Assembly (NCBI RefSeq): GCF_033100135.1
Contig: NZ_CP136920.1
Coordinates: 248,001 to 312,000 of the forward strand
From: Rubellicoccus peritrichatus
Lineage (GTDB): Bacteria; Verrucomicrobiota; Verrucomicrobiia; Opitutales; Cerasicoccaceae
DNA length: 64,000 nt
Reading direction: 5' to 3'
Position 1 is the first letter of the stretch, and each line of letters begins with the position of its first letter. The translations under genes were made by a program, and so were the position numbers. Under the pieces are notes generated by a model. That model made no database searches. It worked only from the letters and a program-made list of their open reading frames with translations, and was not told the DNA's origin. Below are positions 9,039 to 17,278 of this stretch, one piece after another.

Positions 9039-10523
9039 GTGTCACGTAGTCTCTTACTCGTCATTTGCGATTTCCTGTTGTTGAGCTTGCTCGCACTGGC
9101 ACGCTTTGACGACCCCAAGGAGCAGGAACAAACACAGGAGCTCACCGCAGAGGAACTAGCGGCAGCTGATTCGGCAGTCGACAAAGACCTGGTCGAAATT
9201 CTCAAGCTTTCCCTCGAAGCTGAAAAGGCCGGCACGGAAGACCTTGCCCAAACATTGGAGCAAACCCGTGAGTCGCTTGAAGCCCGGGAGAAAACTTTAG
9301 CCGAAAAGGAAGAGCGCTTGAGCAAGGTGGAAATGACGGCAGAACAACTTGCCGCCGAAAAAGCTGCCATCGAAAAAGCGCGGGCAGAAGCAGAGGCAGA
9401 GCGCGAACGACTTGCTCAGGAAGCAGCTACGATTCAGGAAAAGCTACGCACTGCAGACACCGAGCGTGTGGAGCTGGCCAAGAGCCTGGCAGAAGCCAAG
9501 GAAACCAGCGCAGTTTCTTCCGAGCGTTTGAAATCCATGCAGGAGGAAATGCAGGAGCAACAACGTATGCTGGAAAACTTGCGTCAGGAACGAGAACGTC
9601 TCGCCAGCGAGAAAGCCATAGCGGAACAGGAAAAGCTGACCCTGGAAAGCAAACTGACGGTGGCCGAAGCTGAAGCTCGTGTTTTTGCAACGACACTGCA
9701 AACCGCGCGAGCCGACATTGAAGCAACACGCGAGGAGAAGAAAGCCATCCAGCAGACAGCGGACAAACTCGCCGAGGGCGTTGGCGTACTTGCCGAGTCA
9801 ACCCGTGGTATTCAAGAGGAAGTCAAAGCCCTCCAGCCACAGTCACTCAACACACTATTTGATCGTTACCGCAGCAACCGCGTACGACTGGTTTTTGAAA
9901 CACAGGAAAGCACCTTGTTTGGAACAACCAGTGGAGACTATACGGCAGACACAATGCTCGCTGGAGATGGTGAACGCCTCTATGCAATCGTCCACATCGA
10001 CGAAACGCCCTTCAGGACCTCCGGCCTCAAAGCGGTGTCTGCTCAGTTGGAAATGGGAGGGCGTGTCTTCCGCATTCCCCAAGTCGGATTCCTCGCCTCG
10101 GACCCACGTATCGTCGCAGTGGCGATTCCCCAAAGCCTGGCTGAGAGCAATGGCGTCGAACCGTTTAACCTGTCCAAAGATCCGCTTCGTTATCCGGATG
10201 CGGTGTTGATTGACAGTGGCCAAAACTATTACGGTGAAAGCCCTTTCAAACTGGACCCGGCAGACCCGCGTTACGTGCGTTTTAAAAGCGATTTATTCAG
10301 CCGTATCTTTGGAGAGTTTTCACCGAATCGTGGTGATATTGTTCTGGCTAAAACTGGTGAGTTTCTCGGCATCATGGTAAACAACAGTTACGGGCTTGTC
10401 GTTCCTGCCCTAAGCTCACGAGCAACACTCAGCCTGGGAGAAGACTTCTCCGAGGAACGCGCTGATAGCGTTCGTAAAATGGTCAACACAGTAACCAACC
10501 GTCTCCCTGAGGACTTAAGATAG
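9039..10523 (+). CDS. Membrane-anchored coiled-coil protein with C-terminal protease-fold-like domain
   Basis: 494 aa from a GTG start. Residues 4-22 form a single membrane segment with a D-F-L-L-L-S-L-L-A-L-A-R-F-D pattern, as in ExbD/TolR/MotB-type anchors. Residues about 30-270 are an almost uninterrupted Glu/Lys/Arg/Ala-rich coiled coil. The last about 210 residues form a globular domain whose F-G-T-T-S-G-D-Y and R-G-D-I-V-L-A-K-T-G-E-F-L-G-I-M-V segments recall trypsin-like beta barrels. No catalytic triad can be assigned. It lies 16 bp after the MotA/ExbB-like gene and is surely co-transcribed with it. The function is unknown; a stator or linker across the periplasm is a guess. Confidence 0.55.
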   Translation: MSRSLLLVICDFLLLSLLALARFDDPKEQEQTQELTAEELAAADSAVDKDLVEILKLSLEAEKAGTEDLAQTLEQTRESLEAREKTLAEKEERLSKVEMTAEQLAAEKAAIEKARAEAEAERERLAQEAATIQEKLRTADTERVELAKSLAEAKETSAVSSERLKSMQEEMQEQQRMLENLRQERERLASEKAIAEQEKLTLESKLTVAEAEARVFATTLQTARADIEATREEKKAIQQTADKLAEGVGVLAESTRGIQEEVKALQPQSLNTLFDRYRSNRVRLVFETQESTLFGTTSGDYTADTMLAGDGERLYAIVHIDETPFRTSGLKAVSAQLEMGGRVFRIPQVGFLASDPRIVAVAIPQSLAESNGVEPFNLSKDPLRYPDAVLIDSGQNYYGESPFKLDPADPRYVRFKSDLFSRIFGEFSPNRGDIVLAKTGEFLGIMVNNSYGLVVPALSSRATLSLGEDFSEERADSVRKMVNTVTNRLPEDLR

Positions 10524-10894
10524 ATTTGCCGCTAATCGATAGGATTGGACAGCTCATCAAAGTAAGTCATTGGCCTCTCCCTGGAGTGCCATTTGCTAAG
10601 TTCCTTTCAAAATAATTTTGCCACAGAGGCACAGAGAGCACAGAGCAAAAAAATGATTCTCTTCTTAGCCGCGGATGAAACGCGGATTAACACGGATAAA
10701 ATACAGGGTACCTTGAATTTAATCCGCGGCTAAATTCTTTTTTCCCATCAAATATTTATGCAATGAACATAGCTAACAGGACACTAGACAGTGTTTCTCT
10801 GTGCCTCAGTGACCTCCGTGGTAAAGGATTTCACAGAAATTAGCGGAAGTTTCTTTGACAATTACTCCACCTCAGAAACTCCGGCATACAATAC
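10524..10894. repeat. Intergenic region with nested inverted repeats
   Basis: About 370 bp without a gene. The outer arms CCACAGAGGCACAGAGA (10621-10637) and the imperfect complement TCTCTGTGCCTCAGTGACCTCCGTGG (about 10796-10821) enclose an inner pair around TTAGCCGCGGAT...AATCCGCGGCTAA (about 10664-10733). These are two different dispersed palindrome types, one nested in the other. The region lies between convergent genes. Confidence 0.6.
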
Positions 10895-11446
10895 TCACCA
10901 ATCATACGCATCCATTCTGTATTTGTCTGCAGTTCGTGTGAACACTCTGATTTTCTGATTCTTCAGGTCGATATGCCAATCCTGCTTTTTACCAACGACC
11001 GTAATACGTCTTACTCCTTTTCCATTCTCGTATGCTGTCCAAAGAGACTCATTTCCGCTTTTCGCATTTCGAACAACGATAAGAATTTTGCTTTTAAGAT
11101 CACGCTTGATATCAATATTCTGCAATCGATTTCCATCAGGAACAATATTACCTTCGCTGTCTCTAACTTCAAAAATCAAATCAACTATCGCATCTCCATT
11201 CGGCAAATTATTTTCAAACACTTTCCAGGTTCCGCCTGAGAGCACATCAAAAACCTGGATGTTCATTACTCTGTCCGACGACGATTTACTGGAAAGTAAT
11301 CCGCCACTTTCATCCTCCGAGATAGCTCGATAATATGTGTCACCATCAGCAGAGTACTTATTGATATTGCCTGAACCATAATAGCCCGCAGCAAAGGGCA
11401 AATGAATCAGCATCAGGCTTAGAAACGATATGGCTGTTTTATTCAT
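10895..11446 (-). CDS. Secreted hypothetical protein
   Basis: 183 aa with a signal peptide (about 1-20). The mature part looks like a small beta-rich domain with a D-V-L-S-G-G-T-W-K-V-F-E-N segment, followed by a D-L-I-F-E-V-R-D-S-x-G-N pattern and a basic C-terminal part. No family is recognised. Its ATG is 4 bp after the stop of the GNAT gene at 11451-12047, so it is the third gene of an HD hydrolase - GNAT - secreted protein operon. Confidence 0.6.
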   Translation of the reverse strand: MNKTAISFLSLMLIHLPFAAGYYGSGNINKYSADGDTYYRAISEDESGGLLSSKSSSDRVMNIQVFDVLSGGTWKVFENNLPNGDAIVDLIFEVRDSEGNIVPDGNRLQNIDIKRDLKSKILIVVRNAKSGNESLWTAYENGKGVRRITVVGKKQDWHIDLKNQKIRVFTRTADKYRMDAYDW

Positions 11447-11450
11447 AGGA

Positions 11451-12047
11451 CTATTTACTAATTGTGTGAATCAAAGTTGTGGAGCCTCCAAAGCCTAAAA
11501 GCCAACGCAGCGACTCATAGGATTCAGACTTGGTCGCAATAAAACCATTTCTCTCGTAGAGCTTTCGAGCACCAGGATTGGTATCAATCACATCAAGTCG
11601 AATTGAATCAAATGCCTGTGACGCAGCGTAAGCTTTTAATTCATTCAATAATCGTCCACCAATCCCCTTGCCACGCGCATCTGAACGAACCGCAATCCCA
11701 TCCATGAGCAACTCCTTAGGCACTGGCTTGCGTTCGTAAAGACTGAAAACAAAAGTCGCCCAATTACCTTTAAAGAAACCAAGCGTATCCAGGAGTCGCT
11801 TGTAAGTTATTCCGCCAGTCAGAGAAGACTCACCTGTACTGAAACCCGCAAGGCCAAGCAAGGTACCCTTTGAGATCGCGGCAATGGCACAATCCAAACA
11901 GAACGAACGGGACAGAAGTTCGATTCGTTTGTTCGCCGATCGAATGGCCAAGGAGAATTTCTGACCAAAGGCTTCGTCGTAAAGCATCACAGCCTCTTCC
12001 CGGTTCGCTTCCGGGATACCAAGGACATATTCAATGGCTTCACTCAT
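11451..12047 (-). CDS. GNAT family N-acetyltransferase
   Basis: 198 aa, no signal peptide. The acetyl-CoA-binding motif is clear (V-R-S-D-A-R-G-K-G-I-G-G-R-L-L near 121-135, with R/Q-x-x-G-x-G/A). It is followed by the N-P-G-A-R-K-L-Y-E-R-N-G-F motif (about 157-169) that closes the GNAT fold. The F-C-L-D-C-A-I segment near 48-54 is typical of a subgroup of small-molecule acetyltransferases. The substrate is unknown. It starts 5 bp after the HD-domain gene upstream and is followed closely by a secreted protein gene. Confidence 0.8.
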   Translation of the reverse strand: MSEAIEYVLGIPEANREEAVMLYDEAFGQKFSLAIRSANKRIELLSRSFCLDCAIAAISKGTLLGLAGFSTGESSLTGGITYKRLLDTLGFFKGNWATFVFSLYERKPVPKELLMDGIAVRSDARGKGIGGRLLNELKAYAASQAFDSIRLDVIDTNPGARKLYERNGFIATKSESYESLRWLLGFGGSTTLIHTISK

Positions 12048-12052
12048 AAACT

Positions 12053-12634
12053 CTAAGGATTACTTTTCGGAAGCCACCCATTTTCTGATGATGCTTCAAT
12101 GATTCGTCTGGCGTAATCCCACAATGCTTCTGACCCGTTTGCTATTTCACGATTTCGTTGAAATACCTGCTCAAACGTAATGCCATGTTCAATCCAGGTT
12201 CCTCCCTTGTTATGGTAGTTCTGAAGCAATGGAAATATGCGGTCCAACGCATTGGCAAATCGAGACTCAGCCGTTTCTCTACGCTCAAACTCATCCCATC
12301 GCTGATGAAACTTTTGGGCTGCATCATGAGGTAGCAGACCAAATATGCGATCAGCCGCCAGGTTCTCCTTCTCAATTTTCCCGGTTTGATCGGCATAGCA
12401 AAAAGTATCCCCGGCATCGATCTCCACAATATCATGAATAAGGAGCATCTCGATAACGCGCAACGTATCCAACTCTGGCTCAACGACAGGAATCAAAGTC
12501 ATCGCAGCAAGACAAAGACTCCAGCTATGCTCAGCTGAGTTCTCACGACGAGCCGCTCCAACCGGGCTTGTCATCCGTTCGACCTGTTTCAGCTTTTCGC
12601 ATTCAATCAGAAAGTCTAGGGATTCGTTCAGCAT
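12053..12634 (-). CDS. HD-domain hydrolase (YfbR/HDDC2-like 5'-nucleotidase family)
   Basis: 193 aa. The metal-binding HD layout is visible: R-x-x-x-S-A-E-H-S-W (His at about 36), L-L-I-H-D-I-V-E-I-D-A-G-D (His-Asp at about 67-68, with a second E-I-D-A-G-D acidic cluster), and a distal N-A-L-D-R-I-F-P-L-L-Q-N-Y with the last Asp. This pattern belongs to the HD_3/HDDC2 group, whose members dephosphorylate deoxynucleoside 5'-monophosphates. It is cytoplasmic and the first gene of a tightly spaced trio with the GNAT and a secreted protein. The exact substrate is inferred from the family. Confidence 0.8.
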   Translation of the reverse strand: MLNESLDFLIECEKLKQVERMTSPVGAARRENSAEHSWSLCLAAMTLIPVVEPELDTLRVIEMLLIHDIVEIDAGDTFCYADQTGKIEKENLAADRIFGLLPHDAAQKFHQRWDEFERRETAESRFANALDRIFPLLQNYHNKGGTWIEHGITFEQVFQRNREIANGSEALWDYARRIIEASSENGWLPKSNP

Positions 12635-12702
12635 CTAACCAGTACGGTTCTATATTGAATTCCGCGGTTATAAGTAACGGACATAGGTTCTCCAAACACT
12701 CA

Positions 12703-13152
12703 TCAAGTCCGACCAGCTTTGAAGCGAACCACTGATTCAAGCTCTGGTTCATTGTCCATCGATATTTTGTAAATTTTCACTTCCCCCTCGATGAGCTCTT
12801 CATTGAATCCTCCTTTTACACGATGAGCTTCAATTGAGATCGGCTCTGCAAATATGGCAGGAATATAAAATTGCTCTTTTGAAAGCTGAGGCACAGCAAT
12901 ACCCTTTCTTTTTCTTTGCTCAAGATTCCTGACACTAATGCTTATACTGTTGGCCTCATTCTTAATGAAAAAGGTACCCGGGGAACCCGTCCGACCGATC
13001 TCCAGATCGAAAGGAACCTCCTTCTCTGTTCCATCCTGAGCGGTATACACACAAACCCCTCTGTAGGTACCATCCCAGGAATGTATATTATCCTCCGCAA
13101 AAGCTGATGCACAAAAGAAACATACAACAATGAGTGAGATTATATTTTTCAT
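12703..13152 (-). CDS. Secreted hypothetical protein
   Basis: 149 aa with a signal peptide (about 1-19, cleavage after A-F-A). The mature part begins W-D-G-T-Y-R-G-V-C-V-Y and ends with an R-F-K-A-G-R-T tail; it is short, beta-rich and without cysteine pairs. No family is recognised. It sits about 70 bp upstream of the HD hydrolase gene on the same strand. Confidence 0.6.
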   Translation of the reverse strand: MKNIISLIVVCFFCASAFAEDNIHSWDGTYRGVCVYTAQDGTEKEVPFDLEIGRTGSPGTFFIKNEANSISISVRNLEQRKRKGIAVPQLSKEQFYIPAIFAEPISIEAHRVKGGFNEELIEGEVKIYKISMDNEPELESVVRFKAGRT

Positions 13153-13188
13153 TTTGATAAAAAGCGCTGAGTTGTATAATCTCCTGTC

Positions 13189-13509
13189 CTACTCACCTTG
13201 CTTTGGTCTGCTCATCAAGTAAAGCTGGAGTGGGACACTGAAAGCCAAACTCCCAAGGATGGACATAACGATGAAGAAAATCCAACCGGGCTTTTTCGTT
13301 CCAGACTTTGCGATCACGAAGGCAAAGAAGATCATTAGTAAAAATGCCTCGCCCATAAAGACCAGGGCGATGCCGTTCGACATCGCTTCGGCGTATGCCT
13401 CTTTCTCAATGAAGGCAAAGTAGAGGAACGGGCAATTGATTGCAAGAAAGCCAAAAATTGCTGCAACGAGCAATAAAGGCCTGATTTGTTCTAATTTTTC
13501 GAGGTTCAT
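13189..13509 (-). CDS. Small membrane protein
   Basis: 106 aa from the ATG at 13509, with AGGA just before it; the in-frame TTG 39 bp upstream is less likely. It has three hydrophobic segments (about 12-30, 43-67 and 78-98) and a short charged tail. No family is recognised. It is on the same strand as the small genes around it, about 37 bp upstream of the secreted protein at 12703-13152. Confidence 0.55.
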   Translation of the reverse strand: MNLEKLEQIRPLLLVAAIFGFLAINCPFLYFAFIEKEAYAEAMSNGIALVFMGEAFLLMIFFAFVIAKSGTKKPGWIFFIVMSILGSLAFSVPLQLYLMSRPKQGE

Positions 13510-13688
13510 TTCCTGGAGTGATGTGAAAGGTATTGAGGGCGTAAACAAACGATTTGGCTCAAGAAAATCATAAGAATGCTCTCATGACAGACTTAACAAA
13601 TGTCTCAGTTCGATGGGAGTATTTGCCGCGTTCTGATTAATTTCAAGTTTTCTTCCTAGAGAAAAAAAACGGCTTACCAATGATCCTG

Positions 13689-14129
13689 TTACTTAGATCG
13701 ACTCCGAAGCTCGTTTACGCGCATTGGCATTTGATCAATCTGGCCGAACACGGATGCGAAATAAAAATCCTTCAATCCATATCGTGATTTGACTCCACCA
13801 TCCAGACCGATGAGCGCAACTTGCTTTCCCTTAAGCTTTTGAATGATCTCATCACGAATACCATCATCCGTTTCAATACTTTGCTTAAGTCCCATGGTTT
13901 GCAAACCATCCGGAGCAATGAGGATTAAAACAAGTTTTCGATCGACCAATTCGCCCTGTTTGCTTTGCCACTGTTTTTGAAATTTCGAGACATCATCATT
14001 GTCACCGATATTGCCAATAATCAATCGATACTCCCAGCGAAGGTCATTGAGTGAATCGATTGCTTCATCAGCCATGGCAGTAAGATGTGCGAAGAGAAAG
14101 AGAAACAATACTGTTTGTTTTATTCGCAT
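13689..14129 (-). CDS. DUF4174 family secreted protein
   Basis: 146 aa with a signal peptide (about 1-20). The DUF4174 pattern is clear: L-R-W-E-Y-R-L-I-I-G near 29-38, a middle D-R-K-L-V-L-I strand, then A-L-I-G-L-D-G-G-V-K-S-R-Y near 104-116 and the terminal I-D-x-M-P-M-R-x-x-E-L near 131-141. The family has a thioredoxin-like fold without the redox cysteines, and its function is not known. It is exported. About 50 bp separate it from the GluQ-like gene end upstream in the window. Confidence 0.8.
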   Translation of the reverse strand: MRIKQTVLFLFLFAHLTAMADEAIDSLNDLRWEYRLIIGNIGDNDDVSKFQKQWQSKQGELVDRKLVLILIAPDGLQTMGLKQSIETDDGIRDEIIQKLKGKQVALIGLDGGVKSRYGLKDFYFASVFGQIDQMPMRVNELRSRSK

Positions 14130-14180
14130 CGATAGTATTTCAGGCTAAGCTCTCAGGCCATGAATGTCAAATGACTCAGC

Positions 14181-15095
14181 CTATATCTGATTCAGCATTT
14201 GCACCTCTTCGGGCTTTTTTCCAGCTTCGCGCAAAGAGCGGATACTGAGTGCATCGTGCCGCTTTGCCAGGCGTTTGCCTTGAGCATCCCTGACCAGAGG
14301 ACAGTGGTAAAAAGCCGGTGGTGTCGCCTCAAGTGCACGATAAATGAGCAATTGACGGGCTGTAGACTTTAAAAGGTCCTCACCCCGGACGACTTCAGTA
14401 ATGCTCATGGCGATGTCATCAACCACAACCGCCAATTCGTAGGAAGGGACCCCATCTCGGCGCCAGATAAGAAAATCTCCAAAGTCCTTATCGGCAACAA
14501 AACGCGTCAACCCGAGTGCCATATCAAAAAAAGCAACTGTTTCGCTATCATTGACACGAAAACGCCAATTCACCTCCCCGGGCTCCAGCGCATCAAGCCC
14601 TGTGCCGTAGGGCGGACGCCATTGTTTGGGAAAAAGAGGTTCCCGGGCTTCATCTTCTTCGTGGGGAGCGGAAACGGATTCCCAACTTTCATGGGCTGCT
14701 GCGACTTCCCGGAGATCTTTGCGAGAATGGGTATCGGGATAAATGACACCAGCATTTCGAAGCATTTCCCAGGCAAGCAGATAGTGCTGCATTCTCTTAC
14801 TTTGCTGGTAAGGTCCGTTTTCTCCACCAACATCAGGCCCCTCCTGCCAGTCAATTCCCAGCCAACGCAAATCCTCCAGAGCCATTTCAGAGAACTCCTG
14901 CTTACAGCGCTGCGGATCAAGGTCTTCATCCCGGTAAATCAAGGTCCCATTTTCCCTCTGACATCGCTCATAGACAGTCTTGAAGGTTTGAGCATGACCA
15001 AGGTGCAGCCGTCCTGTCGGGGTCGGAGCAATGCGTCCGCGATAATTGGTGGAGGTCACTCTATATAGGATATCGGAAGCTTGGGAAAATTCCAA
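14181..15095 (-). CDS. gluQ: Glutamyl-Q tRNA(Asp) synthetase-like protein (truncated GluRS paralogue)
   Basis: 304 aa from a TTG; a GTG at 15059 (residue 13) is an equally good start. It contains the class I catalytic core of glutamyl-tRNA synthetase: R-I-A-P-T-P-T-G-R-L-H-L-G-H with the HIGH motif as H-L-G-H, and K-R-L-A-K-R-H as the KMSKS loop. The anticodon-binding domain is missing, as in GluQRS. Family members glutamylate queuosine at position 34 of tRNA(Asp). In most GluQRS and many GluRS the Zn-binding segment reads Y-P-C-x-C-S-R-K; here it is Y-P-D-T-H-S-R-K, so two zinc cysteines are replaced. Identity as GluQ, rather than another GluRS fragment, is inference from length. Confidence 0.8.
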   Translation of the reverse strand: MEFSQASDILYRVTSTNYRGRIAPTPTGRLHLGHAQTFKTVYERCQRENGTLIYRDEDLDPQRCKQEFSEMALEDLRWLGIDWQEGPDVGGENGPYQQSKRMQHYLLAWEMLRNAGVIYPDTHSRKDLREVAAAHESWESVSAPHEEDEAREPLFPKQWRPPYGTGLDALEPGEVNWRFRVNDSETVAFFDMALGLTRFVADKDFGDFLIWRRDGVPSYELAVVVDDIAMSITEVVRGEDLLKSTARQLLIYRALEATPPAFYHCPLVRDAQGKRLAKRHDALSIRSLREAGKKPEEVQMLNQI

Positions 15096-15192
15096 AGCGA
15101 TTAGATTTCGGTTTCAGCCTTAGTTCAAGCTCTTCAATCCGGCGCATTCCAAGCTTGTTAGTCAGGCCTGAGCTGTTAATTATTTGCCGCTT

Positions 15193-16404
15193 ATGAGTTT
15201 TGACACGCTGGGACTAGAGCCCGATGTTTTACGGTCTGTCCATGACAAAGGCTACTCGAACCCCACTCCAATCCAAGAGCAGGCAATTCCTATCGCATTG
15301 ACTGGCAAGGACTTAATCGGATCAGCGCAGACGGGAACCGGTAAGACTGCCGCCTTTTGCCTCCCAGCACTTTCGCTACTGAAAGCACATAATGCGGAAA
15401 AATCCCCACGCTGCCTGATTCTGGAGCCAACACGAGAATTGGCCGGGCAAGTCGATGACAATCTGGAACTTTATGGCAAACACCTCGACCTAAAAGTCGC
15501 CCTCATCCATGGCGGCGTCAAATACGGCGGTCAGGAAAAAGCCCTGGAAGAAGGTGCAGATATCGTGGTCGCGACCCCGGGGCGCCTCCTGGACCATATG
15601 GAGAAAGGCAATATCTCACTTGCCGGTATTGAGATCCTGATTCTTGACGAAGTCGACCGAATGCTCGACATGGGCTTCATCGAGGATGTCAATTACATGG
15701 TCAGCCAATGCCCCAAGGAACGGCAAACACTCTTTTTCTCAGCCACTGTTCCGGACCCAATTAAGAAATTGGCCGACACGGTACTGACCGATCCGGCCAG
15801 TGTGGAGCTTGGAGGCCGCCGTGCCCCAGCCGAAACCGTGGACCATGCGATTTATCCTGTGGACGCAATTCAGAAGTTTGACCTGCTTGTCTCCATGATC
15901 GAGCGGATGGATTATGACAGTGTCCTCATTTTTACACGGACCAAAATTGATGCCGACCGTATCACACGCTGGCTCAAGGAGCGCAATCATCCCGTGGTCA
16001 CGATGCACTCAGATCGCACCCAGGCGGAGCGTAAGGCGGCGTTGGAAGGCTTCAAATCGGGCAAGTATGAAATCCTGGTGGCAACCGATATCGCATCACG
16101 TGGACTGGACATCAGTGGAATCACACACGTCATAAATTACAATGTCCCCCAACACTGCGAAGACTACGTCCATCGCATCGGACGAACAGGCCGTGCAGCA
16201 AAGGAAGGTGAAGCTTTTACCCTCTTCTCCACTGACGAAACCAGCTTTCTGAGCAATATTGAGAATTTCATTGGCAAAACCATACCGCGTCGCAAGTGGG
16301 AAAACTTTCATTACCGCAATGAGCCGCTCCTTAACAGCCCCCCGCCACGCAAACGACGTAATCGCGGCTACTCCGGCCCGGGGACTTCTTTCGGTCGACG
16401 CTAA
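15193..16404 (+). CDS. rhlE: DEAD-box ATP-dependent RNA helicase (RhlE type)
   Basis: 403 aa from the ATG at 15193 (a TTG 9 bp upstream is in frame). It unwinds RNA with ATP in the cytoplasm, as in ribosome assembly or mRNA decay. The motifs run in order: Q motif region F-D-T-L-G-L...P-T-P-I-Q, Walker A A-Q-T-G-T-G-K-T, P-T-R-E-L, T-P-G-R-L-L-D-H, D-E-V-D in place of DEAD, S-A-T, then the C-terminal domain with H-S-D-R-T-Q-A-E-R, A-T-D-I-A-S-R-G-L-D and H-R-I-G-R-T-G-R. It ends in a short basic Arg/Gly tail, as in RhlE. The D-E-V-D variant is common among DEAD-box helicases. Confidence 0.9.
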   Translation: MSFDTLGLEPDVLRSVHDKGYSNPTPIQEQAIPIALTGKDLIGSAQTGTGKTAAFCLPALSLLKAHNAEKSPRCLILEPTRELAGQVDDNLELYGKHLDLKVALIHGGVKYGGQEKALEEGADIVVATPGRLLDHMEKGNISLAGIEILILDEVDRMLDMGFIEDVNYMVSQCPKERQTLFFSATVPDPIKKLADTVLTDPASVELGGRRAPAETVDHAIYPVDAIQKFDLLVSMIERMDYDSVLIFTRTKIDADRITRWLKERNHPVVTMHSDRTQAERKAALEGFKSGKYEILVATDIASRGLDISGITHVINYNVPQHCEDYVHRIGRTGRAAKEGEAFTLFSTDETSFLSNIENFIGKTIPRRKWENFHYRNEPLLNSPPPRKRRNRGYSGPGTSFGRR

Positions 16405-16535
16405 GCTTTGGGTGACAAAGCTTGCTGAATGTTCACGGCTGTTCAGTATTTTTAAATCATTTTAACGGGTTTTGTCGCTCTGCGTGCGGCTTGGGAATTG
16501 ACTTCTCAAACATCAAAAGCATACTGCACTACACT

Positions 16536-17168
16536 ATGATTAAAAGATCACTTACTGCACTAACCCTATTCCTCGCTACTATCGCATCGTCGTCAGCGTA
16601 CGACTATACGATGACTGTTACGGCCACACGGGGCCCAGGTCTGGATGCCAATATCTGGAGCACGCTTGTCGGTACAATCGACAATGCCTACCGGCAAGTT
16701 TCACTCCCAAATGGAGCGACATTTAATTCCGATGTTAATGGTGACACCTTGAACTGGACATGGACTGGCACGGGTTTCACAACGCAGGGCGCACGTGAAT
16801 TCCGTGATCAAATGCAACAGACGTTTAACCAGCTCAATCAAACTTACCAGCAGGCCGGCATCGATATTACCTGGAGCTTTAATTTTGATGGGCAGGGATC
16901 CACTCCAGTCGAAAGTGCATCTTTTGACTACCCTTCAGCTGCAGATGCTGGCGGCAACTGGTGCTACGGCGTCGGATATGAATTTTTCTACGTCGGTAGC
17001 TGGCCATGGATTTACAGTGCCGTCGCTGAAGTCTGGTATTTCAACGCGGGCACTGAAGACAATCTGTGGTGCTGGGTTCCTGGTGACGGCTGGGCTTACA
17101 CAACAGATGAGGTTTTCCCACTCGTCTACGTCGTAGCAAGGAATGAGTGGGTTGACTCTTCCCTCTAA
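16536..17168 (+). CDS. Secreted protein with Trp/Tyr-rich C-terminal motif
   Basis: 210 aa from the ATG at 16536, with a signal peptide (about 1-20). Residues about 22-125 hold a segment with N-D-V-N-G-D-T-L-N-W-T-W-like strands and a Gln-rich helix. The last about 65 residues are rich in Trp/Tyr, with F-F-Y-V-G-S-W-P-W-I-Y-S, then W-Y-F-N-A-G...W-C-W-V-P-G-D-G-W-A-Y-T, then F-P-L-V-Y-V. The W-x-Y-V-x-x-x-x-P-W-x-W/Y-S pattern is shared with the N-terminal part of the protein at 264-1640. The function is unknown; it is probably a surface or envelope module. A terminator follows the stop. Confidence 0.6.
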   Translation: MIKRSLTALTLFLATIASSSAYDYTMTVTATRGPGLDANIWSTLVGTIDNAYRQVSLPNGATFNSDVNGDTLNWTWTGTGFTTQGAREFRDQMQQTFNQLNQTYQQAGIDITWSFNFDGQGSTPVESASFDYPSAADAGGNWCYGVGYEFFYVGSWPWIYSAVAEVWYFNAGTEDNLWCWVPGDGWAYTTDEVFPLVYVVARNEWVDSSL

Positions 17169-17193
17169 TAAGTTAATTGACCGATTCATTTTC

Positions 17194-17231
17194 GAAGCCG
17201 GGCGAATTCATTCGTCCGGCTTCTTTGTTTT
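17194..17231 (+). terminator. Rho-independent terminator
   Basis: A 12-bp stem, GAAGCCGGGCGA / TCGTCCGGCTTC with one G-T wobble and a 6-nt loop, is followed by TTTGTTTT. It lies 26 bp after the stop of the Trp/Tyr-rich secreted protein gene. Confidence 0.8.
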
Positions 17232-17278
17232 AAGTGATTGCTTAATGACAAGGATAGTTCATTAGCCATTAGGCTGAT

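Noticed and set aside
10895-14129. Minus-strand run of small genes as a second cassette array
   Set aside because: A GTTAGAT before the ATG at 12634 and an ACAACTCAGCGCTT before 13152 look cassette-like, but no matching left boxes or palindromic spacers are seen and three of the genes are 4-5 bp apart, as in a normal operon.
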